Shown piece after piece: positions 1-10,363 of a DNA stretch of 64,000 nucleotides. The notes under the pieces are model-generated. The model was not told the DNA's origin, searched no databases, and worked only from the letters and a program-made list of their open reading frames with translations. Location of the stretch: positions 51,630,095-51,694,094 of the forward strand of contig JBCFYV010003508.1 of NCBI GenBank assembly GCA_039000515.1. Direction: 5' to 3'. The DNA is from Timema cristinae. Lineage: Eukaryota; Arthropoda; Insecta; Phasmatodea; Timematidae. Made by a program: the position numbers and the translations under genes. The first letter of the stretch is position 1. Every line of letters starts with the position of its first letter.

Positions 1-283
1 TATACATACTGTGGCACCGCCCTTAGTTCCCAACGAAGTAAGGCTGGTGCACAACAACATTAAGAATAATAAAAGGCATACAACAATTGCAGAGGAGCCG
101 ATAGGATAATTACCAAGTAAATAGGCCGTACCCAGGCCCATTCATTTCTGTTTCCTTGAACTCTCTCCCCAACAATTCCTGCAATGTGACTACCATACGT
201 AACTTGGTTATCAGTGAGAGGGACATAACATGAATATTTAAAGTAAAGAAATATTTCAGAAAATAACATTAATTTATTGATAA
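1..283. other. Non-coding flank
   Basis: AT-rich sequence left of the hAT element. I see no gene, RNA or recognisable repeat. The last 8 bases (attgataa, 276-283) are the left target-site duplication of the hAT insertion. Confidence 0.6.
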
Positions 284-1976
284 TAGGGGTGTGCGAAGTC
301 CACTTTTTTGGTTCGAATCGAAGTCGAGTCGAATATGTGAAATATTCTCGAAGCCGAATCGAAGTTCGAATATTTTTCTATTTTATTTTGAGTAAAACTA
401 TTAATATATTGTTATTAAATATAGGTATTTATCTAGCATCAAACTGAATTATAGGCTATTTATTGTTTCTAGCACTAATATTTGTAGCTTATTGCCAACT
501 TGATAATGTTAATCACTTTACCTCTATGCAAAAAAAAAAAAACAAAAAAAAAACACCTTTTTATTTTATACTTAGCAGGTAGATAAAAAATATATTTCTT
601 TGAGTCTGGTTTTATTATGCTTTATTGAAGTCTTACTTATTCTTTTTAAGATTGCTATGGAGGAAGGTAAGCTGTTGTACATGTTCAGGGAGTAAACACT
701 CTCGTCGGGCTATAACAACATTTCCTGCTGATGAGAATAGTCTCTCACTACTGACTTGCGTAGCAGGAATACCAAGATATTTAAGCGCAACCTTAGCGAC
801 ATTTGGGAATTTACTACACCCTTCTTGCTTCCACCAATGGTAAGGGTTTGTGGATCTATTCACCCTAGGCTCAGATAAATACTTTTCAACTTCTTCAGAA
901 ATATTCATCTCTTTTCTCTCGTTTGGTAGAGAAACGAAGAATGACCACAGTCCAGAGTTTGAAGTTGATGGTTCTGGCTCATCAGCTGTTGAATCCATTT
1001 CTTCAAAATCACAGTATAGTTCGTTTCTTAAAGCAGTTGACAAATTTGCTGAAGCAACAATATTATTGATAACTACACCTTTGAATCTTGGGTCCGTTAA
1101 CATAGATAAGCGAAATATTTCATCCTCTTCATGCAACGGAAATCTAGACTTAAGTGTCTTTAAAAGGCTTCTCGCAAATGTCATACCTTCTTCTTGCCTT
1201 TGTATGCGAGAGTTTAAATGGGAACTCAGACAGTGTAGGATGGGTATGACCATCGAAGAGGTTGGATAGGAATCGCCACTTATTTCCTTTGTGGCTTGAG
1301 CAAGTGGCTCAAGAACTTCCAACACACCCTTTGCTTGAGCCCAATCTGCATTTGTCAGCGGTTCAATATTGTGTTCAGACTGTGCTAGTTCAGCAGCGAT
1401 GGGGCCCTTCATTTCAACAAGCCGCTGAAGCATGCAATACTCACTACTCCAGCGAGTCTCCACATACTGAATAAGCTCCAGCTGGGGTACCTGCATTCTC
1501 TCTTGCAGACTATGAAGGCGTTCCCGTGCTTGAGAGCTACGCCTGTAATGACCCACAATGTTTTTTGCCTTCTGTAACAGCTTCTTGACACCAGGACACT
1601 CAGATTTGGAATCGTCAACAGCTAACTGTAGAGAATGTGCAAAGCAAGGACGGGCTTTGTCACCAAATAGTGTTTTGGCAGCAGAGCGGAAATTGGGTGC
1701 ATTATCGGTAATGCAGTAAATTGGGATTGTCATGTCCTCCAGTGAAATGCCCCAATTAACAACACATTGCTCAAGTCTAGATTTTATGTTGGCTTTAGAA
1801 TGACTTTCATTCATTGGAATGATTTCCATAGTGAATGTCTTGTAGTCATATTTGTCATTCAGGTAATGACAAGTTAGACTGACATAGCTGTCTGTGGCAC
1901 GAGATGTCCAGCCATCAGATGTGAGGGTTAGTGCCTGTACAAATGGGAGATCTTGAAGAAACTCTGTTTTGAGACG

Positions 1977-2018
1977 ATCCCGAGTCTAATAATATAATAA
2001 TAATAACATAATTCCGAG
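1977..2018. repeat. Short insertion with 8-bp flanking duplication in the transposase
   Basis: ATCCCGAG (1977-1984) and ATTCCGAG (2011-2018) flank a 26-bp AAT-rich segment. The 34-bp offset is not a multiple of three and breaks the transposase frame. Its core (ctaataatataataataa) is identical to the 3' tail of the SINE at 7808-8117, so it may be a very short, 5'-truncated SINE tail insertion. Simple microsatellite expansion is the alternative. Confidence 0.6.
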
Positions 2019-2636
2019 AGAACGTAGTTCGTGCAGGAATCTTGTAGTTGGGAGCAAAATGTTTAACCAATTCAACAAAGCCCTCCTCCTCGACAAAGCT
2101 GTATGGTAAAAGTCCTTTTACAAGCATATTTGTAATCTTGTTAGTGGTGGTTTGAGTATACGGGTGTGATGAGACCATCTTTTCTCTACTAAGCATAGTC
2201 TGGATGTTTTGTTGTACTGTCCTATCTTTTCTAGGAGCAGGTGCGGGCAGATCCTTCTTGTTGTTTTCATCTAAAAATTCTTTGTATTTGCCTGGGTGTT
2301 TTTGGAGGTGGTTAAAAAGTGTCTTGGTTGTGCCTGCCAAAAAAAAAAATTAATTTAAGGGGGAAAAGGAGATTTAAAATTTAATATTGTGGTAAGTAAA
2401 TGGAAATCTAGCAGGAATTTAGTAAATGTGATAGGCCTATTACATTGTCTAAAGTCTTGCCATATTCCCATTAAAGCATGGGATAAAATAGGCCTAACTT
2501 TATTTTTAGTAGGCCCTTACTGCTTCATGGCACGTAAGGTTATAATATGCATTTGTACTAATTGCGCTAATGTGTTAGAGATGAGTAAAGTTGAATTTAG
2601 ATTAAATATAGCGTACCTGTAGGGCTACTGCGTGAG

Positions 2637-2705
2637 AGGAACCATTTAGTAAAATACCACCCTCAGTACACCAAACCAGGATTCAATCCCCTATTTTAGA
2701 GTCAC
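2637..2705 (-). mobile_element. SINE-B fragment in the hAT intron
   Basis: Contains the family signature 'accaccctcagtacacc' followed by a degraded 'gattcaatcccc' (inverted B box). Only the head-proximal part is left. It is nested in the hAT intron, so it inserted after, or travelled with, the hAT. Confidence 0.5.
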
Positions 2706-4344
2706 CATTTTAGTCTAAGGTAAGTGTGATAACTTAAATAAAAAGTCTAAAACCTCTATCGTACCCCAATCTACTTGGCTTATAATAGGCCTAGACCCAG
2801 TGGCGGATCCATCTACTATCTCACGAACCAGATATCTTATTAATTTTTATTGTTGTTCTGTGAGAGTTCCCGTAACCCCCTCATGAAATTCGAGAGGATC
2901 CACACCTTTCTTCTCAAAATTTCGTGCCCCCCCTCACGAAAATTTGCCCATGAGCATAAGCGGATTTAAGGGAAGCACATGCCTTCCACAATGGACAATA
3001 ACATACACTAGGCCTCAAGGGCGCCCATATGATAATTACAGGAAACATTATTTAAAAGTAAAATATATTAGGAAAATAAGCCACTTACAAAAATTGTTGC
3101 ACATAATTTATAGGCCTAATACAAAACTTAGGCTGGTCTACAAATTTTCAATCAAATACAGTAATACAGAAAACGGCCAACTAACCTGATGGAGTCTTGA
3201 AGTTCTTTCGGCATGTTCGGCATTCAGCCGACTTTTTATCAATATTTTTACTAAAAAAATTCCACACAGTACTTCTTTGCCGATTAGTATTTGCACAATC
3301 ACCACTGGTTTCACCACTGTTAAATTAATTGTTCACACACGAGGTACGACTCAATCAAATAGACGCTCAAAAAACACGTGATCTACGTTCTAGAAAATAA
3401 TATATCCTTTTATTTTTTAAAGAAAATATATAATATTTTAAGTTATTAACAGCAATTATCATCTATAGTGATGACGTTAAGTTTTTTTAGTATAATTATT
3501 AGGCACGTAGTGTTCCTTACTCACGCATGCGCTCGGCTATCGCTCATCTCTGGCTATATCCATATACTCGAGCCGCGCACGCGCTCAACTATCGCTCAAC
3601 TCTGCCGATATCCATATACTCGCACAGACAGGAGTTTTGGTCATGTAGTAATTAAACAACTAAAATGTCTGCTTGCGCATATGAATTCAAAATTATTACA
3701 AAATATTTTTAATAACTAAGAAATACTTTAAAAGTTTAAACTGGCCAAAAATTTTAAAAATATTACTTTTATTATTTATTTTATCTACACTTTCAGTTGG
3801 TACTAATGAATGTTTATCAATACGGTATGATCATAATGTAATGGCCGTCTTGAAAATCACAACGTTAAGGAATTTTATCAGTTGCCCATAATAATAAAAT
3901 ATTTTTTAATTCTTAAGGTACCGTACTTTGGTTTAACTCTTGTTGAAACCAGACTGTAAGTAAATCATTATCAAGGCTTCGAATGGACCGAAGCTTCGAA
4001 CGGCAGCCGAAGCCAAACATAGGTTCGAATCGAATACGAAGTACCCTGAGATTCGATTCGGCTTCGAATTTTTCGAAGCTTCACACACCCCTAATTGATA
4101 TTAAATAAATGTAGATCACACATTTAACAGTAATAAATATATATGTAAGTTGCAACAAAAACAATAGTCGTTGGCAATTTCGATAACCCAAAATCGGTTA
4201 GCAAACAATATAATTGACAAATAATATAGATTTACCCCTAACAAGTAAAGAACATTACCAAATTGATAAGTTACTAATATTTCTTCCTTAATGGAAATAA
4301 CAAAAACTCTCAGGCGATAAGTTACTAATAAGTTACTAATATCC

Positions 4345-4640
4345 ATATAAAGTGTAAAAGCCAAACAGGCTATAAATTACCAACATTCTTGTAAAGTATC
4401 CAAGCCAGACGGGCTACAAGTTACTAACATACTTGTAAAGTATCCAAGCCAGGCGGGCTATGAGTTACTAACATACTTGTAAAGTATCCAAGCCAGACGG
4501 GCTACAAGTTACTAACATTATTTCTCCAGACTAGATAAAGCATTAAAGCCAGACGGGCTATAAGTCACTAAAAAGTTACCAACATTCATTCTGACCAAAA
4601 CACTAAGAGTTCTCAAGTTTGACTGGCTATACAAACTAAC
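4345..4640. repeat. 44-bp minisatellite
   Basis: Three clear tandem copies of a 44-bp unit begin at 4388, 4432 and 4476; the unit starts cttgtaaagtatccaagcca and continues gacgggctac. Degenerate half-copies with 'gccaaacaggctataa' and 'gccagacgggctataag' extend the array on both sides. Confidence 0.85.
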
Positions 4641-5407
4641 TATTCCAAAACTGCGTTTTGTAAAAATTGACATATTTAATACTCTGCGAACCCAGACGGG
4701 GCTTCACGCTAAACAAAATTAAATATAAGATAAACATTCTTAACAGGACCAATCCAAAACGGATTAAGGTATTACGTGATATTTCTTTTAGTTGAAAAGC
4801 TTTTATATTTAGACGCCAAATGAAATTTCAAAGTATAACTGTCAAAAAAGAATTGTATATCTTCTAAAAGACATCTCGGACACCTATGCGTGTCCGAGGA
4901 TCAGATCCTAACAAGTGTCCCAAATCCTAACAAGAGTACCAGATCCTAACAAGAGTAGTCGTCCATATGCACTACACCATTATATACAAAAATTATCCAA
5001 ACTCAGAGAGGGGAAGAGGGGTAAACAAACAAAGGAACAACGCAGAGAGGGAGGGGATGATAGACGGGGGTAGAAAGCCGTGGAAGCTAGTAGAATATTC
5101 CAGAGACAGGATGTTCGCACCACGCCACCTTCTTGCGCAAGTGTTCCACTATTTTTCCCAGCATGCTCTACGAAAATGCAAAGTTCGGTCTTGCACGACT
5201 TTCACTCGTTTAGTTGATCACTCCAACCCATTGTGGCATGTTGTTATTGTTTTGTTTTTTTGTGCCGGGAGTATATTCGTGAGACTAAGCTGCAGAATGG
5301 GGCGATGGTGAGTTTGCTTGTTTTGATTCTACTAGTGTCCAGTTTTACTATTATTTTAATATCAGCTGTAGCTTTATGGTAATAAATGCTACAATACATA
5401 TATTGGG

Positions 5408-5409
<2 letters not shown>

Positions 5410-5442
<33 letters not shown>

Positions 5443-5455
5443 CACACACACACGA
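5410..5455. repeat. TA/CA microsatellite
   Basis: A (TA)n run is followed directly by a short (CA)n run. It explains the low-complexity open frame on the opposite strand. Confidence 0.9.
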
Positions 5456-7807
5456 GTATATAATACCCAAGGAAGAAATTCTGCATTAGTCTTGTTTTGT
5501 GGTATAGCTTCAATTTGAGGAAACACTCAAATTTTCTATGTTAATAGTCTGTCATTTATAAATCATAAGAACTACATTATATCTAGTAAAATAACTGAAT
5601 ATTTTGTTTTTGCTTGGAAACATTTTTGAAGGTATTTTATTTTGTGATAAATTAATGGAAAACTATCACTTTATAAACATTTTCACGTAAATTAAAATGT
5701 ATAGTACGACACAATCTTACATACTTTCTCATTTAGTAACTAACCAAGAGTTGGTTTACTTCCATTATATATTACAATTAGGAAACAAATTTTCATAATT
5801 TGTCGTCCGTAACCCATAAGAGAATGTCTGTGCGGTGCACTGTAACATTTATTTTTTTCAAACCTCTAAATACTTTAATCAAGATTGCTCCTGCTAATTT
5901 TAAAGTATGGTGTTGCGAGTAAAGACATGCCTACTTTGATGAGTTTTGTTTAAATCTTTATATTAATTGTATACAGCCGAAAATGACCGAACTCGATTGA
6001 GTATATACATTAATTTGGACACCCTTCACTTATAAATTGTGGACAGGAGGAAGATCACAAACCAAACATGTTTGTGTCCTTGTATATGTGTGCATGCGTG
6101 TTCAAATATCATACATACACACAAGTACGATTCTAGAACTGTTATTTTTAATTGTTTAACTTTGTAGAAATTCAAAACATTCTATTCTCAATGAATAGTT
6201 CTTAGCTCAGGCTTGAAAAAAACCCGGGCTATTTAAAAAATAAGTTGGGCTATATTAGGTTTTATTGGGTTTGTTGTGGTGTGATTAAAGATCTTATGTA
6301 TGTTATCTGATTTGACCAATCATTCCAACATATTAATTAGTTCCTAGACTGTTACTTTACAAAGAAAATAACGTCCACGCCTAACAATAGTATTATATTT
6401 TATAAATCAATTTTTTTAAAGGAATTAAAACAATATACACTGGTTAGCAAAATTCAAAATAAAACTTTCAAGAAATCATGTTATTAAAATTTGGTTCTTA
6501 GAAAAGAATGTTTTAAATTTAAATTGTATGTGTATTCTTTAAAATATTCAACAACATTAGTTTGATCTAATCCTATGTCAGTATATTTAATTCTATTTCC
6601 AATTTATCTAAATTTTTATTTAAAGTAATTAATAATATTTTAAATATTAAAAGAAAAATAGACTAACTAGTTAAAAAAATTAGACAATTGCTTTGTATTC
6701 AAAATATAATAAGTTTTTGTTGTGTTTTTTAAGTGTGTATTTTTAATTAAAACCCATGTGTTTTTTGGGGGGCTGGATAGAATTGTAACAACCCTGGCTT
6801 AGCTAACTCTACTTGCTTTAATTATATGCAATTTTAACAAAGAGCTATTGCATCCAATTTATTTACCTTTACATTTTTATCTTTATTGTTAACTTATATC
6901 ATTGATATGACTTGATATGAAATTTATTTAATTTTATTATAACACCACTTTTTCAATTACACTTTTACCGTTGTTTAATACTTGTAAACAATAGGAAACC
7001 CCAAAAACAACAGTACTCAATCATTTAAAGAAAGCTTATATTGTTATATTTCATTTCAACATTAGTTAATCACTAACTTCCAATACTTAATTTAAATAAT
7101 TTTAAAGATTAGACACTTTACAAAGATTTTTGTTTATTAATAAATAAAGAAGTGTTTAGTTTGTTAGTGTGTTAGTTCTTTCCCTAACGCTAAAAGACTG
7201 GACTTTGTAAATACAATGGGAATTAAACACGCATGGAAATGCATTAACTTTTTCACAATTGTTTTGTGAAGTATTGTAAAATTTTATTTAATATAATTTA
7301 TATTTTTATTGTCTTTAGGTTGAGTACACTATAATTTTGATCGTATAGCGAGTAAATGACTGTCACAAACGTTAGTAAAACTACATTGATTTACTCATAG
7401 CTCAAGTAATGTGATTTACATATTTAACTTTCGATATATATTATAAATAGGCCTGCCTTTAAAATAATAAATAAAATGCCATCAACTTTGACCACCATTT
7501 TTTGTCATGATTTATTTGTATTTTCTAAACCTGTTCTTCCTACAAGAATAATTAGAGTATACATGGCCAAACGCATTGGAGAGTGGTTTTCACCTTTATA
7601 GTTATCACATTTCTTTTGCATCCTTGTCAGAAAAATGTTGGTGCATTTCCATAATCAATCCTTCTTAATTTTAAATTATTATAAGTAAAATCCTTGTATA
7701 TAATGTTAATGTAAAAATAAATGGTTTTCATCCAAAAAGTTTTAATTTGGTCTATTATGAATTATTATTAAAACAATTTAAAAGATTTACTCACATTTTA
7801 ATTTATT

Positions 7808-8080
7808 GGAGGTGACCTGGTGGTCTAGGGGTAAGGTGTCAGACTTCTGTGCTGGGGTCCGGGGTTCAATTCTCGGTCCCGGCACAGATTTATCTGATTT
7901 CCAAACCCTTCCTTCACCTCTGACAAGTTATCTTGTGAATATGTGGAATGCCAGGCCTCCACCGTGGTTCGGATTCCACGTTAAACTGTAGGTCCTCCAT
8001 TTCATCTCACAATCACCCTAACATTACACATTAGCGTAAGAGTGTATAACCCGAACGGGTAGTAAGACGCGGTGCTAATA

Positions 8081-8117
<37 letters not shown>
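7808..8117 (+). mobile_element. tRNA-derived SINE, family A
   Basis: The head is tRNA-like: an A-box region (tggtctaggggtaaggtg) and a B box (ggggttcaattctc) about 40 bp downstream. The body reads through 'cttccttcacctctgacaag' and 'ccaccgtggttcggattcc' and ends in 'cgaacgggtagtaagacg', 'gtgctaa' and an (AAT)n tail. This is the best-preserved of four copies; the others are at 29476, 41086 and 56145. It would be transcribed by RNA polymerase III and moved by a LINE in trans. Confidence 0.85.
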
Positions 8118-8408
8118 TTTATTGGACCTTTTATTTTAACAATTAACTTTCAATTTGAATTAGTTATTGTATTAATTAATGCAGAATATCAAGGTTTTAG
8201 GCCTACACCTTAATTAGAAATACAAATCTAATATACTATTATTGTGAAATAATAATATACTCTATTATACATGTTTACACACTAAAATAATGTTGAATGA
8301 AAACTACTACAGCTATGACTCACTAATGTTGGATGTAGGAGAGACAGTCAGCCATCATCCATATCAGAATCCAGACAATTACGAGATTGACGACCAAAAG
8401 TTCTCAAT
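8118..8408. other. Non-coding spacer
   Basis: AT-rich, no gene or repeat recognised. It ends where the G-rich minisatellite starts. Confidence 0.55.
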
Positions 8409-9509
8409 CGAGAGTCCATGAAGAGTCTGTGGGGTCCATAAAGAGTCTGCGGGGGTCCACGAAGAGTCTGTGGGGTCTACGAAGAGTTTGTGGGGGTCCA
8501 CGAAGAGTCTGTGGGGTCTACGAAGAGTCTGTGGGGTCCATAAAGAGTCTGCGGGGGTCCACGAAGAGTCTGTGGGGTCTACGAAGAGTCTGTGGGGTCC
8601 ATAAAGAGTCTGCGGGGGTCCACGAAGAGTCTGCGGGGGTCCACGAAGAGTCTGTGGGGTCTACGAAGATTCTGGGGTCCATAAAGAGTCTGTGGGGTCT
8701 ACGAAGAGTCTGTGGGGTCCATAAAGAGTCTGCGGGGGTCCACGAAGAGTCTGCGGGGGTCCACGAAGAGTCTGTGGGGTCTACGAAGAGTCTGTGGGGT
8801 CCATAAAGAGTCTGTGGGGGTCCACGAAGAGTCTGTGGGGTCTACGAAGAGTCTGTGGGGTCCATAAAGAGTCTGCGGGGGTCCACGAAGAGTCTGTGGG
8901 GGTCCACGAAGAGTATGTGGGGTCTACGAAGAGTCTGTGGGGTCCATAAAGAGTCTGCGGGGGTCCACGAAGAGTCTGTGGGGTCCATAAAGAGTCTGCG
9001 GGGGTCCACGAAGAGTCTGCGGGGGTCCACGAAGAGTCTGTGGGGTCTACGAAGATTCTGTGGGGTCCATAAAGAGTCTGTGGGGTCTACGAAGAGTCTG
9101 TGGGTCCATAAAGAGTCTGCGGGGGTCCACGAAGAGTCTGTGGGGTCTACGAAGAGTCTGTGGGGTCCATAAAGAGTCTGTGGGGGTCCACGAAGAGTCT
9201 GTGGGGGTCCACGAAGAGTCTGTGGGGGTCCACGAAGAGTCTGTGGGGTCTACGAAGAGTCTGTGAGGTCCATAAAGAGTCTGTGGGGGTCCACGAAGAG
9301 TCTGTGGGGTCCACGAAGAGTCTGTGGGGTCTACGAAGAGTCTGTGGGGTCCATCAAGAGTCTGTGGGGTTCCATAAAGAGTCTTGGGGGTCCACGAAGA
9401 GTCTGTGGGGTCTACGAAGAGTCTGTGGGGTCCATAAAGAGTCTGCGGGGTCCATGAAGAGTCTGTGGGGTCCATAAAGAGTCTGTGGGAGTCCATGAAG
9501 AGTCTATTT
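8409..9509. repeat. G-rich ~20/21-bp minisatellite upstream of the PGRP gene
   Basis: About 1.1 kb (roughly 50 copies) of a 20-21 bp unit with variants gaagagtctgtggggtctac and aagagtctgcgggggtccac, mixed in short higher-order blocks. Every unit carries a run of four or five G on the plus strand. The mixture of 20- and 21-bp units keeps several frames open on both strands; the resulting 60-150 aa frames (MDPRRLF.. and KSLWGST.. type) are repeat artefacts. Confidence 0.93.
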
Positions 9510-9618
9510 TGGAATATTTTGATACTTTTTTAGACTCTATTGTTAAATCAAATTAGATATATTTGTTTAATGTCAGTGACTTTCAATCAATCAGAAGTGG
9601 CCGTAAGTTGGCTTCCTT

Positions 9619-9626
9619 TATAAATA
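9619..9626 (+). promoter_or_regulatory. Candidate TATA box of the PGRP gene
   Basis: TATAAATA lies 267 bp upstream of the first in-frame ATG. A start site about 30 bp downstream would give a 5' leader of roughly 235 nt. Placement is by motif and distance only. Confidence 0.4.
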
Positions 9627-9657
9627 AGGGCCTAGTAGCTACTTCTCTGGTTAATAC

Positions 9658-9720
9658 ATGACAGTTGACATTATTTCTGTAGAGATTTATCTGCTGTACG
9701 AAGAAACCGACCGTGTGTAA
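9658..9720 (+). promoter_or_regulatory. Possible upstream ORF in the PGRP leader
   Basis: If transcription starts near 9650, the first ATG in the leader opens a 20-codon frame ending in TAA at 9718-9720, well before the main ATG at 9886. It could reduce translation of the receptor. The transcription start is inferred, so this is tentative. Confidence 0.25.
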
Positions 9721-9736
9721 GGGGCATAAGAGAGTT

Positions 9737-9746
9737 GGGAAATACC
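9737..9746 (+). promoter_or_regulatory. Weak kappaB-like site
   Basis: GGGAAATACC matches a Rel/NF-kappaB half-palindrome with one mismatch in the 3' half. It lies in the putative leader of an immune receptor gene. One 10-bp match is weak evidence. Confidence 0.2.
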
Positions 9747-9885
9747 TTCGTCTGTCTACAAGCCCGCCCGACCTTGATTTGGAGGAGAAGAAGGGGAGTT
9801 CAGTGAGAGGGGGGTGTCGACAAGAGACACGGGATACCTCATTAGTCATCCTCATTGTGCACTGTGCAGTCGGAAATGTGCGAGT

Positions 9886-10363
9886 ATGGTGACATCTCAA
9901 CAAAGTAAAGATGAGGACGCCGGGAAAAGCGGGAGCTACAGTTCGGCGACGGCAGGCGTCGATCTGGGAAGTGACTGGGAGGACGTCAGTGACGTCACGT
10001 CCGTGTTCGAGGACGATGACAATGACGTACACAAGGAAGCTCGTGTGCGCTCTCCAACCAACACTGACGAGGATGTCGCTGAAGCCATCAACATCCGTCG
10101 AAAAAGGTTCGAAACCCGACCGAGCTACGGCAACATCGCCGTGAACAGGTCGACTGATATCCTTTTCGGCAACAAGACTTACTACAATGCGCCTGTCACT
10201 ATTAAACAGTATGTAAACGCGAACAGTGGTGAAAGTGGAGTGTACCCTGGAGGGGCAAGTGGACCCCAAGATGTGCCCCACAGGACGGATGGTGGAACGG
10301 CTGACTTGCACACCAAGCTACACACGACGATAGACCGCAGACATTCCAAGGATTCTTGCAGGC
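9886..10363 (+). CDS. PGRP: PGRP exon 1: cytoplasmic domain with RHIM-like motif
   Basis: First coding exon, 159 codons plus one base. ATG 9886 is the first in-frame ATG, with A at -3 and G at +4; the open frame upstream has no ATG. The protein starts acidic (SDWEDVSDVTSVFEDDDND, residues 29-47), then has a basic stretch (RRKRF, 71-75), then NIAVNRSTDILFGNKTYYN followed by APVTIKQ (residues 83-108). That block resembles the RHIM-like core in the cytoplasmic parts of Drosophila PGRP-LC and PGRP-LE, which drives amyloid-like assembly and IMD signalling. The donor GGC|GTAAGA at 10363/10364 leaves phase 1, matching the next exon. Without splicing the frame would end at a TAA 24 bases later. The long antisense frame over this exon is a shadow. 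Confidence 0.82.

Larger units (their letters stand above)
633..3316 (-). pseudogene. hAT transposase (BED finger + DDE + hAT dimerisation), frameshifted
   Basis: Minus-strand transposase in at least two coding exons. The upstream exon (about 3316-3186) encodes a TVWNFF start and the C-x2-C half of a BED zinc finger (ECRTCRKNF). An intron (3185-2334, GT...AG) separates it from the exon carrying FNHLQKH, the His half of the finger. The main exon runs to the stop at 633. Visible catalytic-core motifs are TSDGWTS (first Asp), CITDNAPNF (second Asp), CFAH, TRWSSEY and the C-terminal SSERLFSSAG (Glu, dimerisation region). The frame is lost at 1977-2018, where a 34-bp insertion rich in AAT adds a shift and a stop. 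From there to 633 the frame is open. I did not find the initiating ATG: the upstream exon seems to begin at a splice acceptor near 3317, so an earlier exon is expected. Confidence 0.88.
284..4093 (-). mobile_element. hAT DNA transposon, complete ends
   Basis: A 3.8-kb class II element. The left end begins TAGGGGTGTGCGAAG and the right end is its inverted match CTTCACACACCCCTA. The flanks carry an 8-bp duplication, attgataa on the left and attgatat on the right (7 of 8 identical), which is the hAT target-site length. Both subterminal regions are rich in TTCGAA/TTCGAATCGAA motifs, probably transposase-binding repeats. The interior carries a minus-strand BED-finger transposase with an intron; that intron holds a SINE fragment. 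The transposase is frameshifted, so this copy is probably non-autonomous now, but its ends look intact enough to be mobilised in trans. Confidence 0.92.
4104..7807. other. Non-coding, AT-rich stretch
   Basis: No convincing gene. The open frames here are short and of low complexity. It holds the 44-bp minisatellite near 4.4 kb and a TA/CA microsatellite at 5.4 kb. The rest shows nothing I can name. Confidence 0.6.

Noticed and set aside
6180..6830. Possible inverted ends (tagctcaggcttg / ctggcttagcta)
   Set aside because: Only about 8-10 matched bases with gaps; below what I would expect of a real terminal repeat.
8387..9496. Several 60-150 codon frames on both strands
   Set aside because: All lie inside the 20/21-bp minisatellite and simply translate its units; no start context, splicing or protein likeness.
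9583..10311. 242-codon minus-strand frame
   Set aside because: Antisense to PGRP exon 1; no recognisable domain, and the plus strand has the RHIM-like motif and phase-matched splice sites.
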